Source: Flavobacteriales bacterium
GTDB lineage: Bacteria > Bacteroidota > Bacteroidia > Flavobacteriales_E > Vicingaceae
DNA length: 64,000 nt
Direction: 5' to 3'
Assembly (NCBI GenBank): GCA_020635815.1
Contig: JACJZB010000004.1
Location: forward strand, 248,001 to 312,000
The notes under the pieces are model-generated. The model did not search any database, was not told the origin of the DNA, and worked only from the letters and a program-made list of their open reading frames with translations. Positions 1 to 7,860 of this stretch are shown here, piece after piece. A program made the translations under genes and the position numbers. Position 1 is the stretch's first letter. Each line of letters opens with the position of its first letter.

Positions 1-1
1 A

Positions 2-400
2 GCATATCCTCCAACATTAGAAACAGTTAAAAATAAAGAACATCATATCCACCAAGAAGGGCAGGCAGTATTTAAATTTGCGGTAACTAATATGGCAGAT
101 GTTTCAGCTGAAATAATGGAAAAAAATAACTTGTCAAGTGACGATGTTGCTTGGTTAGTTCCACACCAAGCAAACAAACGTATTATTGACGCAACAGCTA
201 GAAGAATGGGGGTTGGAGAAGAAAAAGTAATGCTTAACATCCATAAATATGGAAACACAACATCAGGCACAATTCCTTTGTGTTTGTGGGAATGGGAAGA
301 CCAACTAAAAAAAGGAGATAATATCATCTTAGCTGCTTTTGGGGGAGGCTTTACATGGGGCTCTATATGGATAAAGTGGGCTTATGACGGAAAAAAATAA
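2..400 (+). CDS. fabH: 3-oxoacyl-[ACP] synthase III (FabH), C-terminal part
   Basis: The reading frame is open from the left edge, so the N-terminal half, including the active-site Cys, lies outside the window. FabH condenses acetyl-CoA with malonyl-ACP to start fatty-acid synthesis in the cytoplasm. The visible part has the catalytic His motif VPHQANKRI and the catalytic Asn in NIHKYGNTTSGTIPL, followed by the usual glycine-rich end (AAFGGGFTWGS). An internal ATG at 92 is too late to be the start, because family-like sequence continues upstream of it. It is followed 41 bp later by accB and then accC, an arrangement common in Bacteroidota that couples chain initiation to malonyl-CoA supply. 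Confidence 0.95.
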   Translation, partial: AYPPTLETVKNKEHHIHQEGQAVFKFAVTNMADVSAEIMEKNNLSSDDVAWLVPHQANKRIIDATARRMGVGEEKVMLNIHKYGNTTSGTIPLCLWEWEDQLKKGDNIILAAFGGGFTWGSIWIKWAYDGKK

Positions 401-441
401 AATATTAATTACTTTTACGTGTTTAATAAAACTTATAGAAA

Positions 442-951
442 ATGAAGGCATCAGAAATTCAAGAATTAATCAAATTTGTTTCTAAATCAGGAGTAAGTGA
501 AGTTGAAATAGAAGACAAAGACTTTAAAATAACAATTAAAACGCCGCCCTATAAAAGAGGAAAGGTGGAAGAAGTGCAAGTAATTCAAACACAAGTTCCT
601 GTGGCTATGCCTCAGCAACCAATGCAACAAGTTCAACAACCTGTTGCTCAGGCGGCCCCTGCACCTGCTGCACCTACTACACCTGCAGAGCCAGCAAATG
701 ATGAAGCAAAATACGTTACAATAAAATCACCAATGATTGGTACTTTTTATCGTAAGCCAACTCCTGACAAACCAAATTTTGTAAATGTTGGAGATGATGT
801 TGCAAATGATACATGTGTTTGTATTATTGAAGCAATGAAGCTATTTAATGAAATTGAAGCAGAGGTTAGCGGTAAAATTGTAAAAGCTTTAGTTGATGAT
901 GGCTCTCCTGTAGAGTATGATCAGCCTTTGTTTTTAGTTGACCCTAGTTAA
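442..951 (+). CDS. accB: Biotin carboxyl carrier protein of acetyl-CoA carboxylase (AccB)
   Basis: This 169-residue protein carries the biotin prosthetic group between the carboxylase and transferase halves of acetyl-CoA carboxylase. It has a helical N-terminus (1-35), a flexible Pro/Ala/Gln-rich linker (about 50-88) and a biotinyl-lipoyl domain (about 90-168). The biotinylation motif EAMK places the modified lysine at residue 133. Length and layout are typical for the family. It sits between fabH and accC on the same strand, 41 bp and 103 bp away, and is probably co-transcribed with both. Confidence 0.97.
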   Translation: MKASEIQELIKFVSKSGVSEVEIEDKDFKITIKTPPYKRGKVEEVQVIQTQVPVAMPQQPMQQVQQPVAQAAPAPAAPTTPAEPANDEAKYVTIKSPMIGTFYRKPTPDKPNFVNVGDDVANDTCVCIIEAMKLFNEIEAEVSGKIVKALVDDGSPVEYDQPLFLVDPS

Positions 952-1054
952 TTTAATAATTTGAGAAACACTGGTTAAAAAGACAGTTATTAATTGTTTT
1001 TTGTAATTCAGTAGGGTAATTTTTTTCAAATTGTTTAATTTTTAAATCGAATTT

Positions 1055-2398
1055 ATGTTTAAAAAAATATTAATTGCAAATAGAGGAGAAATAGCTCTAC
1101 GTGTAATCAGAACTTGTAAAGAGATGGGAATAAGCACTGTTGCGGTTTACTCTACAGCAGATAAAGATAGCTTACACGTTCGTTTTGCAGATGAAGCTGT
1201 ATGCATAGGCCCTCCTAAAAGTTCAGAATCTTATTTAAATATTCCTAACATTATAGCTGCAGCAGAAATTACAAATGCTGATGCTATACATCCAGGATAT
1301 GGATTTCTATCAGAAAATGCTAAATTTTCTAAAATCTGTCAAGAAAATAACATTAAGTTTATTGGGGCATCTCCAGAAATGATTGAAGGGATGGGAGATA
1401 AAGCTTCTGCTAAAGCAACAATGGAAAAAGCAGGAGTACCTATTGTTCCAGGCTCTAAGGGGTTATTGAAAGACTTAGATGATGCAAAAAAAACAGCTAA
1501 AAAAATTGTTTATCCAGTAATTATTAAAGCTACCGCAGGTGGTGGAGGTAAAGGAATGAGGGTTGTTTGGAGTGAAGACGAAATGGAAGACCATTGGAAT
1601 TCTGCACGACAAGAATCAGCAGCTGCATTTGGTAATGACGGAATGTACATGGAGAAATTTATTGAAGAGCCACGTCACATCGAAATTCAGATAGCTGGAG
1701 ATTATAGAGGAAAAGCTTGTCATTTATCAGAAAGAGATTGTTCAATACAAAGAAGACATCAAAAACTGGTAGAAGAAACACCTTCACCATTTATGACTCC
1801 AGAATTAAGAAAAAGAATGGGGGAAGCGGCAATTAAAGCTGCCGAAGCAGTAAAATACGAAGGCGTAGGTACAGTTGAGTTTTTGGTAGATAAAAATAGA
1901 GACTTCTATTTTATGGAAATGAATACTCGAATTCAAGTAGAACATACAATTACTGAAGAAGTAATTAATTTTGACTTAATTAAAGAGCAAATTAAACTAG
2001 CTTGGGGAGATAAAATTAGTGGTAAAAACTACGAACCTCAAATGCATGCTATACAATGTAGAATAAATGCAGAAGATCCTTTTAACGATTTTAGACCAAG
2101 CCCAGGGAAAATAACAACATACCATGAGCCTGGAGGGAATGGAATTAGAATAGATACTCATGTATATGCAAGTTATATTATACCTCCTTATTACGATTCT
2201 ATGATAGCCAAACTAATAACAGTTGCTCAAACAAGAGAAGAAGCTATAACAAAAATGGAAAGAGCATTAAGTGAGTATATTATTGAAGGGGTTAAATCTA
2301 CAATACCATTTCATGTACAGTTAATGAAGGATAAGAAATTTAGAGAAGGTGATTTTACTACTAAGTTTATGGAAACCTTTAAGTTAAAAGAAATTTAA
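1055..2398 (+). CDS. accC: Acetyl-CoA carboxylase, biotin carboxylase subunit (AccC)
   Basis: This 447-residue ATP-grasp enzyme carboxylates the biotin of AccB using bicarbonate and ATP, the first half-reaction of malonyl-CoA synthesis. The N-terminus KKILIANRGEIALRVIR is the standard biotin carboxylase signature. The glycine-rich ATP loop GGGGKGMR is at about 162-169, and the metal and biotin-site segment FMEMNTRIQVEH follows near residue 290. The length matches the single-domain bacterial enzyme. An intrinsic terminator 10 bp after the stop closes the fabH-accB-accC group. Confidence 0.98.
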   Translation: MFKKILIANRGEIALRVIRTCKEMGISTVAVYSTADKDSLHVRFADEAVCIGPPKSSESYLNIPNIIAAAEITNADAIHPGYGFLSENAKFSKICQENNIKFIGASPEMIEGMGDKASAKATMEKAGVPIVPGSKGLLKDLDDAKKTAKKIVYPVIIKATAGGGGKGMRVVWSEDEMEDHWNSARQESAAAFGNDGMYMEKFIEEPRHIEIQIAGDYRGKACHLSERDCSIQRRHQKLVEETPSPFMTPELRKRMGEAAIKAAEAVKYEGVGTVEFLVDKNRDFYFMEMNTRIQVEHTITEEVINFDLIKEQIKLAWGDKISGKNYEPQMHAIQCRINAEDPFNDFRPSPGKITTYHEPGGNGIRIDTHVYASYIIPPYYDSMIAKLITVAQTREEAITKMERALSEYIIEGVKSTIPFHVQLMKDKKFREGDFTTKFMETFKLKEI

Positions 2399-2407
2399 CA
2401 AAAAAAT

Positions 2408-2434
2408 AAACGCAATAACTTTGCGTTTTTTTTT
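2408..2434 (+). terminator. Rho-independent terminator after accC
   Basis: AAACGCAA pairs with TTGCGTTT around a 5-nt loop and is followed by a long T run. It lies directly downstream of the accC stop. Confidence 0.85.
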
Positions 2435-2493
2435 ACTTTTGTAAAAATTTTTTTTATCTTACATCATATAACCTTTAATCTAATTTAGTAATT

Positions 2494-3330
2494 ATGGATA
2501 AGCAAACATACAAAGTTCTAGTCCCTCATGATTTTTCATCGGTTGCCAACTGTGCAGTGAATCACGCTGCTAAAATAGCTAACTCTTTTAAAGGGGAGGT
2601 TTATTTGCTACATGTAGTTTCTAAAACTAAAGAGATTGATGCTACAAGAGAAAAGTTAAATGTTATTGCAAGAGATGCTGAAGAAGCAAATGGAGTAACG
2701 TTTAATGTTATTGTTAGAATAGGTAATATTTTCGAAGACATAGGTGATGTTGCTTCAGAAATAGGAGCAGGTTTTATAGTGATGGGAACACACGGTGCTA
2801 AAGGAATGCAAAAAATAATGGGTAGTCATGCTTTAAGAGTAATTTCTCATTCTAAAGTTCCTTTTGTTGTGGTACAAAACCAAGATCCAAAACAAGCTGA
2901 AACATATGATGATATTGTTGTCCCGATTGATTATTCGGAGGTTACAAAACAAAAACTAACGGTAGCAGCAAATATTGCAAAGCATTTTGATAGTAAAATT
3001 CATTTATTCTATGACCTAGAGTCTGATGATTTTTTAAAGAAAAAATTAGACCGAGAATTATCGTTTGCCAAAAATTACTTCTTAGAAAGAAAAATTTCTT
3101 ACACTTTAAATCAAGCAGAAGTTAAAGGACAATTCAAAAAGCAATTGGTAATTTTTGCAGCAAAGATTGATGCTGACTTAATTGCAATTGTTAATACTCA
3201 AGAAGGTGCATTATTACCAGATTTCTTCGGTAGTGAAGAACAAGTAGTAATTGCAAATGAAGCAGAAATTCCAGTAATTATTACTAACCCAACTCAACAA
3301 GTAGTAGCGGGAGGTGTTTTAGGAACGTGA
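2494..3330 (+). CDS. Universal stress protein with two UspA domains
   Basis: This 278-residue cytoplasmic protein has two tandem Usp domains. The first (about 5-142) starts YKVLVPHDFSSVANCAVNHA and carries the nucleotide-binding-type stretch MGTHGAKGMQKIMGSHALRVI. The second (about 150-270) starts DDIVVPIDYSEVT but has degenerate nucleotide-binding residues (FFGSEEQVVI). Tandem Usp proteins are common in Bacteroidota and are linked to stress or energy status, but no specific role can be read here. It stands alone between two strong terminators. Confidence 0.93.
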   Translation: MDKQTYKVLVPHDFSSVANCAVNHAAKIANSFKGEVYLLHVVSKTKEIDATREKLNVIARDAEEANGVTFNVIVRIGNIFEDIGDVASEIGAGFIVMGTHGAKGMQKIMGSHALRVISHSKVPFVVVQNQDPKQAETYDDIVVPIDYSEVTKQKLTVAANIAKHFDSKIHLFYDLESDDFLKKKLDRELSFAKNYFLERKISYTLNQAEVKGQFKKQLVIFAAKIDADLIAIVNTQEGALLPDFFGSEEQVVIANEAEIPVIITNPTQQVVAGGVLGT

Positions 3331-3381
3331 TAAGAAATATCTGAGCCTAATAACAGCCAGTAAATATTAAAACTATTTATT

Positions 3382-3416
3382 AAAGCCAAACAAAGATATC
3401 TTTGTTTGGCTTTTTT
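3382..3416 (+). terminator. Rho-independent terminator after the universal stress protein
   Basis: A perfect palindrome of about 30 bp (AAGCCAAACAAAGAT and its complement, with no unpaired loop apart from the centre) runs into a T tract 51 bp after the stop codon. Confidence 0.9.
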
Positions 3417-3618
3417 GTGATACTGTTATACTGAATGAAGCTTTGTTGAAATTTTAATCTCAGTACAAAACAAAATTAAGTATCTTTTTAGAATAACAAT
3501 ACAATTTACTTATTGCAGATTTGCCCAGCAATCTTTTCCCTGGTAAAGTGAAACACGTAAAGCGAAGCTTTAGCTAGGGATCTAGTTTCTCATTAATTAA
3601 AACTACAAGTGGATACTA
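3417..3618. other. Intergenic stretch, nothing recognised
   Basis: About 200 bp between the terminator at 3382-3416 and the minus-strand small membrane protein. It holds short palindromic words such as AAAGCGAAGCTTT near 3558, but no ORF, tRNA or convincing promoter was seen. Confidence 0.5.
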
Positions 3619-3906
3619 TTAAATAAAATTGAATTTTATTAAGAGTAAAACTAAAATACCTAAAGAAATTAATGCGATTAATAAGAGAAGACGTTGTTTT
3701 TTTTCTTTGCTTTTTTTAATTAATAGATTTGACTTGAAGAGATCAAATTCTGATGGGGACATTTTTTTGTCATTAATAACTCCTCCAGGTTTCTCGTGAT
3801 AATTTTTAGTAATATCAACTAAAGATTTTTTCTTTTTTCTTAAAGCTTTATTGTCTCTAATTGATTTTTGCATTGCACCAACTGCACCAGTACCAAGAAG
3901 TCCCAT
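3619..3906 (-). CDS. Small membrane protein of unknown function
   Basis: This 95-residue protein has a highly basic N-terminal half (KALRKKKKSL), a hydrophilic middle, and one C-terminal membrane segment at about 73-93 preceded by a Lys/Arg cluster (KKSKEKKQR). That arrangement suggests a tail-anchored inner-membrane protein with its basic part in the cytoplasm. I do not recognise the family. The ATG at 3906 is preceded by AT-rich sequence without a clear ribosome-binding site. It is divergently transcribed from the OmpA-like gene 90 bp away. Confidence 0.7.
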   Translation of the reverse strand: MGLLGTGAVGAMQKSIRDNKALRKKKKSLVDITKNYHEKPGGVINDKKMSPSEFDLFKSNLLIKKSKEKKQRLLLLIALISLGILVLLLIKFNFI

Positions 3907-3996
3907 AAGATATTTTTACACTAAGTTAGTGATTTTTAAATTTACATAAAAGGCACAATTTTAGCTTATTGTTTAAATCAATTACTTTTGCATTAA

Positions 3997-5205
3997 ATGA
4001 GAAGCTTATTTGTTATACTAATTTTTCAATTTTCAATTTTCAATTTTCAATTGAATGCGCAGCATGCCGATTGTAATAATTTATTGGAGTTAAAAGATAC
4101 CATTTACATTGCCAAAAACATTAAGGGTTTCGGGCTAAAAAAAGAATTCTCGGGTAACGATTTAGAAAACAAGTTAGGTTTTGAAGAAGAAGCCAATTCA
4201 ATTTGGTATTTAATAAAAATACCTGCTGATGGTAAGTTTACTTTCGAAATTATTGCACAAGACAACGATGACGATTGGGATTTTTTATTGTATGAGCATT
4301 TGAACTTGTTTTGTAAACGAATAGATTCCAATAAAATTACACCCATTAGAAGTAACTTGTCGAGAAGTGCAACAACTGGTTTATCATTAACTTCTTCGCA
4401 AGAGTATAGCGGAGCAGGATTAAACGATAATTTCAGTAAGTACATCAATGTAAAAGGAGGCGAAGAATATGTGTTGGTGGTGAATAATCCTAAAAATGCA
4501 AATGGCACACATAAATTAATATTACATCTTCCTCAAAAAGAAATAATAATTAAAAAAGAGGCTGAGGTAGTTGTTCAAAAACCAGATCCAAACCTCAAAA
4601 AATTCAAACTCGAAATAAAGAATAAAAGCACAAAACAAGTGTTGTCGGCTAATGTGAGTATAACAGGGTTAAAAAAGGAAACTATTGAATTACAAGATTT
4701 AACAGAATACGAGACAGAAATAGTAAAACAAAATTATGAGGTAAATGTAATTGCTTACGCTGAAGGTTTTATGTTGTCTTCTTTTGATTACAAGTTATCC
4801 AAAACAAGAAGTGTCGAAAATGAAATTATTTATCTTGATAAAATTGAAGAAGGCAAAAAGGTTAATTTAAAAACGATACAATTTTATGGCGAACGAGCTG
4901 ATTTTTTACCAACAGCAGAAGGTGCGTTAAGTGCTTTGTTAAGTTTTATGCAAACAAATTCAACTATAAAAATTGAAATAGAAGGTCATGTAAATGGTCC
5001 AGACCAATCGAATACCAGTGCCTTTAAAAAATTATCTTTTGCACGTGCTTTGGCTGTAAAACAATATTTGGTTGAGAACGGAATTGAAGGCGATAGAATT
5101 CAATATGTTGGATATGGCAATTCACAAATGCTTTATCCTTATCCAAAAAAAGAAGAAGAACATTCGGCAAACCGAAGAGTGGAAGTAAAAATTATTAAAA
5201 AATGA
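3997..5205 (+). CDS. OmpA family outer-membrane/peptidoglycan-associated protein
   Basis: This 402-residue exported protein has a signal peptide ending LNA|QH at about 21/22, a beta-rich region at about 25-185 resembling pre-peptidase-type adhesive domains, a linker (about 190-290), and a C-terminal OmpA-like peptidoglycan-binding domain (about 295-402). In the OmpA domain, GHVNG replaces the usual GHTD. LSFARALAVKQYLV, GYGNSQ and NRRVEVKI are the conserved peptidoglycan-contact segments. The signal-peptide codons contain four exact copies of a 7-bp unit. The stop overlaps the tsaB start by four bases (ATGA), so the two genes are probably translationally coupled. Confidence 0.88.
   Translation: MRSLFVILIFQFSIFNFQLNAQHADCNNLLELKDTIYIAKNIKGFGLKKEFSGNDLENKLGFEEEANSIWYLIKIPADGKFTFEIIAQDNDDDWDFLLYEHLNLFCKRIDSNKITPIRSNLSRSATTGLSLTSSQEYSGAGLNDNFSKYINVKGGEEYVLVVNNPKNANGTHKLILHLPQKEIIIKKEAEVVVQKPDPNLKKFKLEIKNKSTKQVLSANVSITGLKKETIELQDLTEYETEIVKQNYEVNVIAYAEGFMLSSFDYKLSKTRSVENEIIYLDKIEEGKKVNLKTIQFYGERADFLPTAEGALSALLSFMQTNSTIKIEIEGHVNGPDQSNTSAFKKLSFARALAVKQYLVENGIEGDRIQYVGYGNSQMLYPYPKKEEEHSANRRVEVKIIKK
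4023..4050 (+). repeat. Heptanucleotide tandem repeat (TTTTCAA x4) in signal-peptide codons
   Basis: Four perfect consecutive copies of TTTTCAA encode part of the OmpA-like signal peptide (residues about 10-18). The unit is not a multiple of three, so gain or loss of one copy would shift the reading frame. Confidence 0.95.
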
Positions 5206-6308
5206 GTTTAATATTAGGAATAGAAACAGCTACTAAAATGTGTAGTGTTGCATTGAGTGATGAAAATGGTTTGCTAGCTTTAAAAGAAGTTGGAGGGGAA
5301 TATTCACATGCCGAAAATTTAAACTTGTTTATTGAAGAAGTTTGTAAAGAAGCAGGCAAAAAGCTTTCAGAAATAGACGCAATTGCGGTAAGTAAAGGAC
5401 CTGGGTCATATACAGGATTAAGAATTGGCGTTTCTGCTGCAAAGGGATTTTGTTTTTCGTTAAATATTCCGTTGATTAGTGTTGATACATTGCAGGCTAT
5501 GGCTAAAAACCCCTCTTTAATTCTCCACAAAGGGGAGAAGACTCCGGGCTACTATACTACTGATGGTCAAATGTGGAATTTGTTGCATGAAAAGGCAAAA
5601 AACCACAGAAAGAAACCAACTGAAGCAGAAATGGTTTTGTGGAAGTTTTTAAGAGCCAAGCAACTAGGGTTTAAGTTTAGAAGGCAACATCCTGTGGATA
5701 GATTTATCCCAGATTTTGTTTGTATTGAAAAAAAATTAATTATTGAGGTTGATGGAAAAATACATGATTATCAACAAGAAGAAGATAGAATAAGAACAGA
5801 AATATTAAATGAACAAGGATTTAAAGTAATTAGATATACAAATGATGAGGTGTTGGGAAATGTAAATTCTGTGGTTCAGAAAATTAAGATTGAGTTAAAT
5901 CTTCTCCCCTTAGGAGCTTGTTCCGAATTTATTTCGGAAGAGATTGAGAGGAGTGTCTTATTCTGCCCTATGATAGACGCTCGTAGAATGGAAGTTTATA
6001 CAGCTCTTTATGATACTGAAGGAAATAAAATAGAAGATATTTCTGCAAAAATTATTGATGAAAATTCTTTTGAGAAAGAACTAAAGGCTAATAAAATTAT
6101 CTTTTTTGGAGATGGTGCTGAAAAGTGTAGAGTTGTTTTAGAGAGCAATCCAGATGCTATTTTTATTGACAATATTCATCCTTCAGCAAAGTATGTTAAT
6201 GAATTAGCAATTGAAAAATTCAAGAATAAGGAATTTGAAGATGTGGCTTATTTTGAACCTTTCTATCTAAAAGATTTTATTGCAACTACACCTAAAAAGC
6301 TATTGTAA
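5202..6308 (+). CDS. tsaB: tRNA threonylcarbamoyladenosine biosynthesis protein TsaB interrupted in frame by a DUF559 domain
   Basis: TsaB partners TsaD and TsaE in making N6-threonylcarbamoyladenosine at position 37 of ANN-decoding tRNAs. The N-terminal part (1-102: ILGIETATKMCSVAL, SKGPGSYTGLRIGVSAAKG) and the C-terminal part (about 253-368: PMIDARRMEVYTALYD onward) together make a normal TsaB of about 220 residues. Between them lies a foreign 150-residue stretch (about 103-252) with a DUF559/Vsr-like endonuclease fold, including FRRQHPVDRFIPDF and LIIEVDGKIHD. The frame is intact across both joins. The insert sits in the loop between the substrate-side helix and the IDAR strand, where E. 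coli TsaB has a variable loop. Whether TsaB still works, or the insert is removed, cannot be read from the DNA. Confidence 0.93.
   Translation: MSLILGIETATKMCSVALSDENGLLALKEVGGEYSHAENLNLFIEEVCKEAGKKLSEIDAIAVSKGPGSYTGLRIGVSAAKGFCFSLNIPLISVDTLQAMAKNPSLILHKGEKTPGYYTTDGQMWNLLHEKAKNHRKKPTEAEMVLWKFLRAKQLGFKFRRQHPVDRFIPDFVCIEKKLIIEVDGKIHDYQQEEDRIRTEILNEQGFKVIRYTNDEVLGNVNSVVQKIKIELNLLPLGACSEFISEEIERSVLFCPMIDARRMEVYTALYDTEGNKIEDISAKIIDENSFEKELKANKIIFFGDGAEKCRVVLESNPDAIFIDNIHPSAKYVNELAIEKFKNKEFEDVAYFEPFYLKDFIATTPKKLL
5508..5957 (+). mobile_element. In-frame DUF559 nuclease-like insertion in tsaB with terminal inverted repeats
   Basis: The 450-bp (150-codon) segment has no counterpart in TsaB. AAGGGGAGAAG at 5530-5540 and its exact reverse complement CTTCTCCCCTT at 5901-5911 bracket the nuclease-like coding region, and CTCC/GGAG bases extend the pairing outward. 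A second palindrome, TTCCGAA-N5-TTCGGAA, is at 5921-5939. The domain at residues about 124-228 has the DUF559 order: an EAE helix at 141-143, RRQHP, PDF (Asp171), and EVDG (Glu182, Asp184). DUF559 is related to very-short-patch-repair nucleases. Mobility is inferred from the inverted repeats and the clean insertion, and the exact ends are uncertain by a few codons. Confidence 0.8.
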
Positions 6309-6349
6309 GCTGCTAACTTATTATGTCTTTGAGGATGTTCAATAAAAAA

Positions 6350-6443
6350 GGTGTTCAAGTTTTTTCTGAAAGAAAAAGTATCGAGAACACATCTCTTTAT
6401 TGAGAATTTGTATTCTCGATACATCCAGAAACAAATTCGAGTA
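6350..6443. repeat. Dispersed palindromic repeat, partial copy A
   Basis: GTATCGAGAA at 6378-6387 faces TTCTCGATAC at 6413-6422, followed by TTCGAGT near 6435. The same words recur at 20.5 kb and 21.2 kb. It lies between the convergent tsaB and prcB-like genes. Confidence 0.75.
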
Positions 6444-6465
6444 TAAATGCAAAATGGGTTTTAAA

Positions 6466-6936
6466 TTATTTACAATCAATAATTTTCTCGGTGCTTTTAA
6501 AAACAACTTTTTTAGCAGTTTTTTCAATTTCAATTATTTCGAAAGGAAAAACAATAGCTTGAGTGGACATACACTTTTCTCCAGCTTTGGTCTCGAAATA
6601 ATTAACTGTAATTTCATTTTTTGTTTGAGTAACATTCTCAATCTTTAACCCATAACCACCATTATTTTTTGCTCCTAAAGCAATTAATAAAACCTGTTTT
6701 TTATTAAAGTCTATTGTTGGTAATTGCGGAGCGTCAGAAAATCGGCTCCAAGCTTGTTTCCAAGCTTTTTCAAATTCAACTTGACTAACAATTACTTGTG
6801 TTCTTGGGTTTTCAAAGCCACTGTTGTTGGATTTTTTTATGCTGCTAAAAGTAATTTCCTTTGAAGGAGGAGTTGTGTTTTTGGTGTTTGCACACGAAAC
6901 AAGTACAATAGATAAAATTAGTGTCAAATATTTCAT
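6466..6936 (-). CDS. PrcB family lipoprotein
   Basis: This 156-residue protein has a lipobox-type N-terminus (VLVSC, lipidated Cys at about 15), so it is probably a lipoprotein anchored in an envelope membrane. The remainder fits the PrcB C-terminal domain: an SQVEFEKAW helix, a strand ending LIALGAKNNGGYGLKIENV, and a C-terminal PFEIIEI strand. PrcB was first described as a partner of a spirochaete surface protease, but most members have no tested function. It follows the 39-residue lipoprotein by 10 bp and may share a transcript with pdxJ. Confidence 0.75.
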   Translation of the reverse strand: MKYLTLILSIVLVSCANTKNTTPPSKEITFSSIKKSNNSGFENPRTQVIVSQVEFEKAWKQAWSRFSDAPQLPTIDFNKKQVLLIALGAKNNGGYGLKIENVTQTKNEITVNYFETKAGEKCMSTQAIVFPFEIIEIEKTAKKVVFKSTEKIIDCK

Positions 6937-6946
6937 AATTCGGTTG

Positions 6947-7066
6947 TTACATTACACCCATAGGGGTTCTTATTCCTTTTTTGTTTCCACACTTTCTTGG
7001 AGAAGAACATGATGTGATTAATCCAATTAAGAACAACATCAATGCCAATTTTACAAGTAGTTTCAT
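6947..7066 (-). CDS. 39-residue small lipoprotein ending RTPMGVM
   Basis: A short reading frame starts at the ATG at 7066 and ends at TAA 6947-6949. It encodes a classic lipoprotein signal (basic MKLLVK, hydrophobic LALMLFLIGLI, lipobox LITSC with Cys at 20) followed by only 19 residues, SSPRKCGNKKGIRTPMGVM. Spacing is tight on both sides: 10 bp after the pdxJ stop and 10 bp before the prcB-like start. Both the lipobox and the spacing argue that it is translated. I recall similar tiny lipoproteins with the same basic, RTPMGVM-like tail in other Flavobacteriales, but cannot check that here. Function unknown. Confidence 0.75.
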   Translation of the reverse strand: MKLLVKLALMLFLIGLITSCSSPRKCGNKKGIRTPMGVM

Positions 7067-7076
7067 ATCGAAAATT

Positions 7077-7790
7077 TTATTTCAAACAAGATAAGTATTT
7101 TTTTATGGTTTCTTCTAATCCATAATACAATGCATCACAAATTAACGCATGCCCAATAGACACTTCTTTTAGGTTTACAATATTGTTTTTAAAGTAATTT
7201 AGGTTGTCTAAATTCAAATCATGACCAGCATTTATACCCAACCCTAATTGGTTAGCCAAATTTGCGGATTTTACATATTCTGCAATAGCTAGTTCCTTGT
7301 TTTTTGGAAAATCTTCGGCGTAAGGTCCAGTATAAAATTCAATTCTATCTGTGCCGGTTTCAACTGCGTTTTCGATGTTTACAAGTTGAGTATCAACAAA
7401 AATAGAGGTTCTTATGTTGTTTTGTTTAAATTCTTGAATAACCTCTTTCAAAAAATCTTTTTGTTTTAAAGTATTCCAGCCTGCATTAGAAGTTAACACT
7501 CCTGGAGGATCAGGTACAAGCGTAACTTGTTCAGGTTTGTTTTCTAAAACCAAATTAATAAACTGAGTGTTTGGAAAACCTTCAATATTAAACTCGGTAG
7601 TCACTACTTTTTTTAAATCATAAACATCTTGATAACGTATATGTCGTTCATCTGGACGAGGGTGAATAGTTATTCCTTGAGCTCCAAAATTTTCACAATC
7701 TTTTGCAACTTGAACTAGGTTTGGAAGGTTTCCGCCCCTTGCATTTCTTATAGTTGCTACTTTATTAATATTTACACTTAATTTTGTCAT
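7077..7790 (-). CDS. pdxJ: Pyridoxine 5'-phosphate synthase (PdxJ)
   Basis: PdxJ condenses 1-deoxy-xylulose 5-phosphate with 3-amino-2-oxopropyl phosphate to form pyridoxine 5'-phosphate. The 237-residue TIM barrel starts TKLSVNINKVATIRNARG and carries the conserved GITIHPRPDERHI, TLVPDPPG, RIEFYTGPYA, GINAGHDLNLDNL and SIGHALICDALYYGL segments. The frame could extend 15 codons upstream, but the family begins at the ATG at 7790, so that start is chosen. It is the first gene of a probable three-gene minus-strand unit with the 39-residue lipoprotein and the PrcB-like lipoprotein. Confidence 0.97.
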   Translation of the reverse strand: MTKLSVNINKVATIRNARGGNLPNLVQVAKDCENFGAQGITIHPRPDERHIRYQDVYDLKKVVTTEFNIEGFPNTQFINLVLENKPEQVTLVPDPPGVLTSNAGWNTLKQKDFLKEVIQEFKQNNIRTSIFVDTQLVNIENAVETGTDRIEFYTGPYAEDFPKNKELAIAEYVKSANLANQLGLGINAGHDLNLDNLNYFKNNIVNLKEVSIGHALICDALYYGLEETIKKYLSCLK

Positions 7791-7860
7791 GGTATAATTT
7801 GTACTTTTGAGTAAGATTGTGCGTTTTACAAACAAAGGTAAAACTTATTGAATAAAAAAT

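Noticed and set aside
2434..2441. TACTTTTG upstream of the universal stress gene
   Set aside because: It lies in the tail of the accC terminator and has no TTG at the right distance.
3983..3990. TACTTTTG directly upstream of the OmpA-like ATG, a possible -7 box
   Set aside because: The nearest TTG gives a spacer of only 11 bp, far from the 19-21 bp of the consensus, so it was not called as a promoter.
4104..4508. 134-codon minus-strand ORF inside the OmpA-like gene
   Set aside because: It is a shadow of the strongly supported plus-strand gene and has no recognisable protein features.
5202..6308. Intein in TsaB
   Set aside because: The insert lacks intein block A Cys/Ser and a C-terminal His-Asn pair, and it is too short for an intein with endonuclease.
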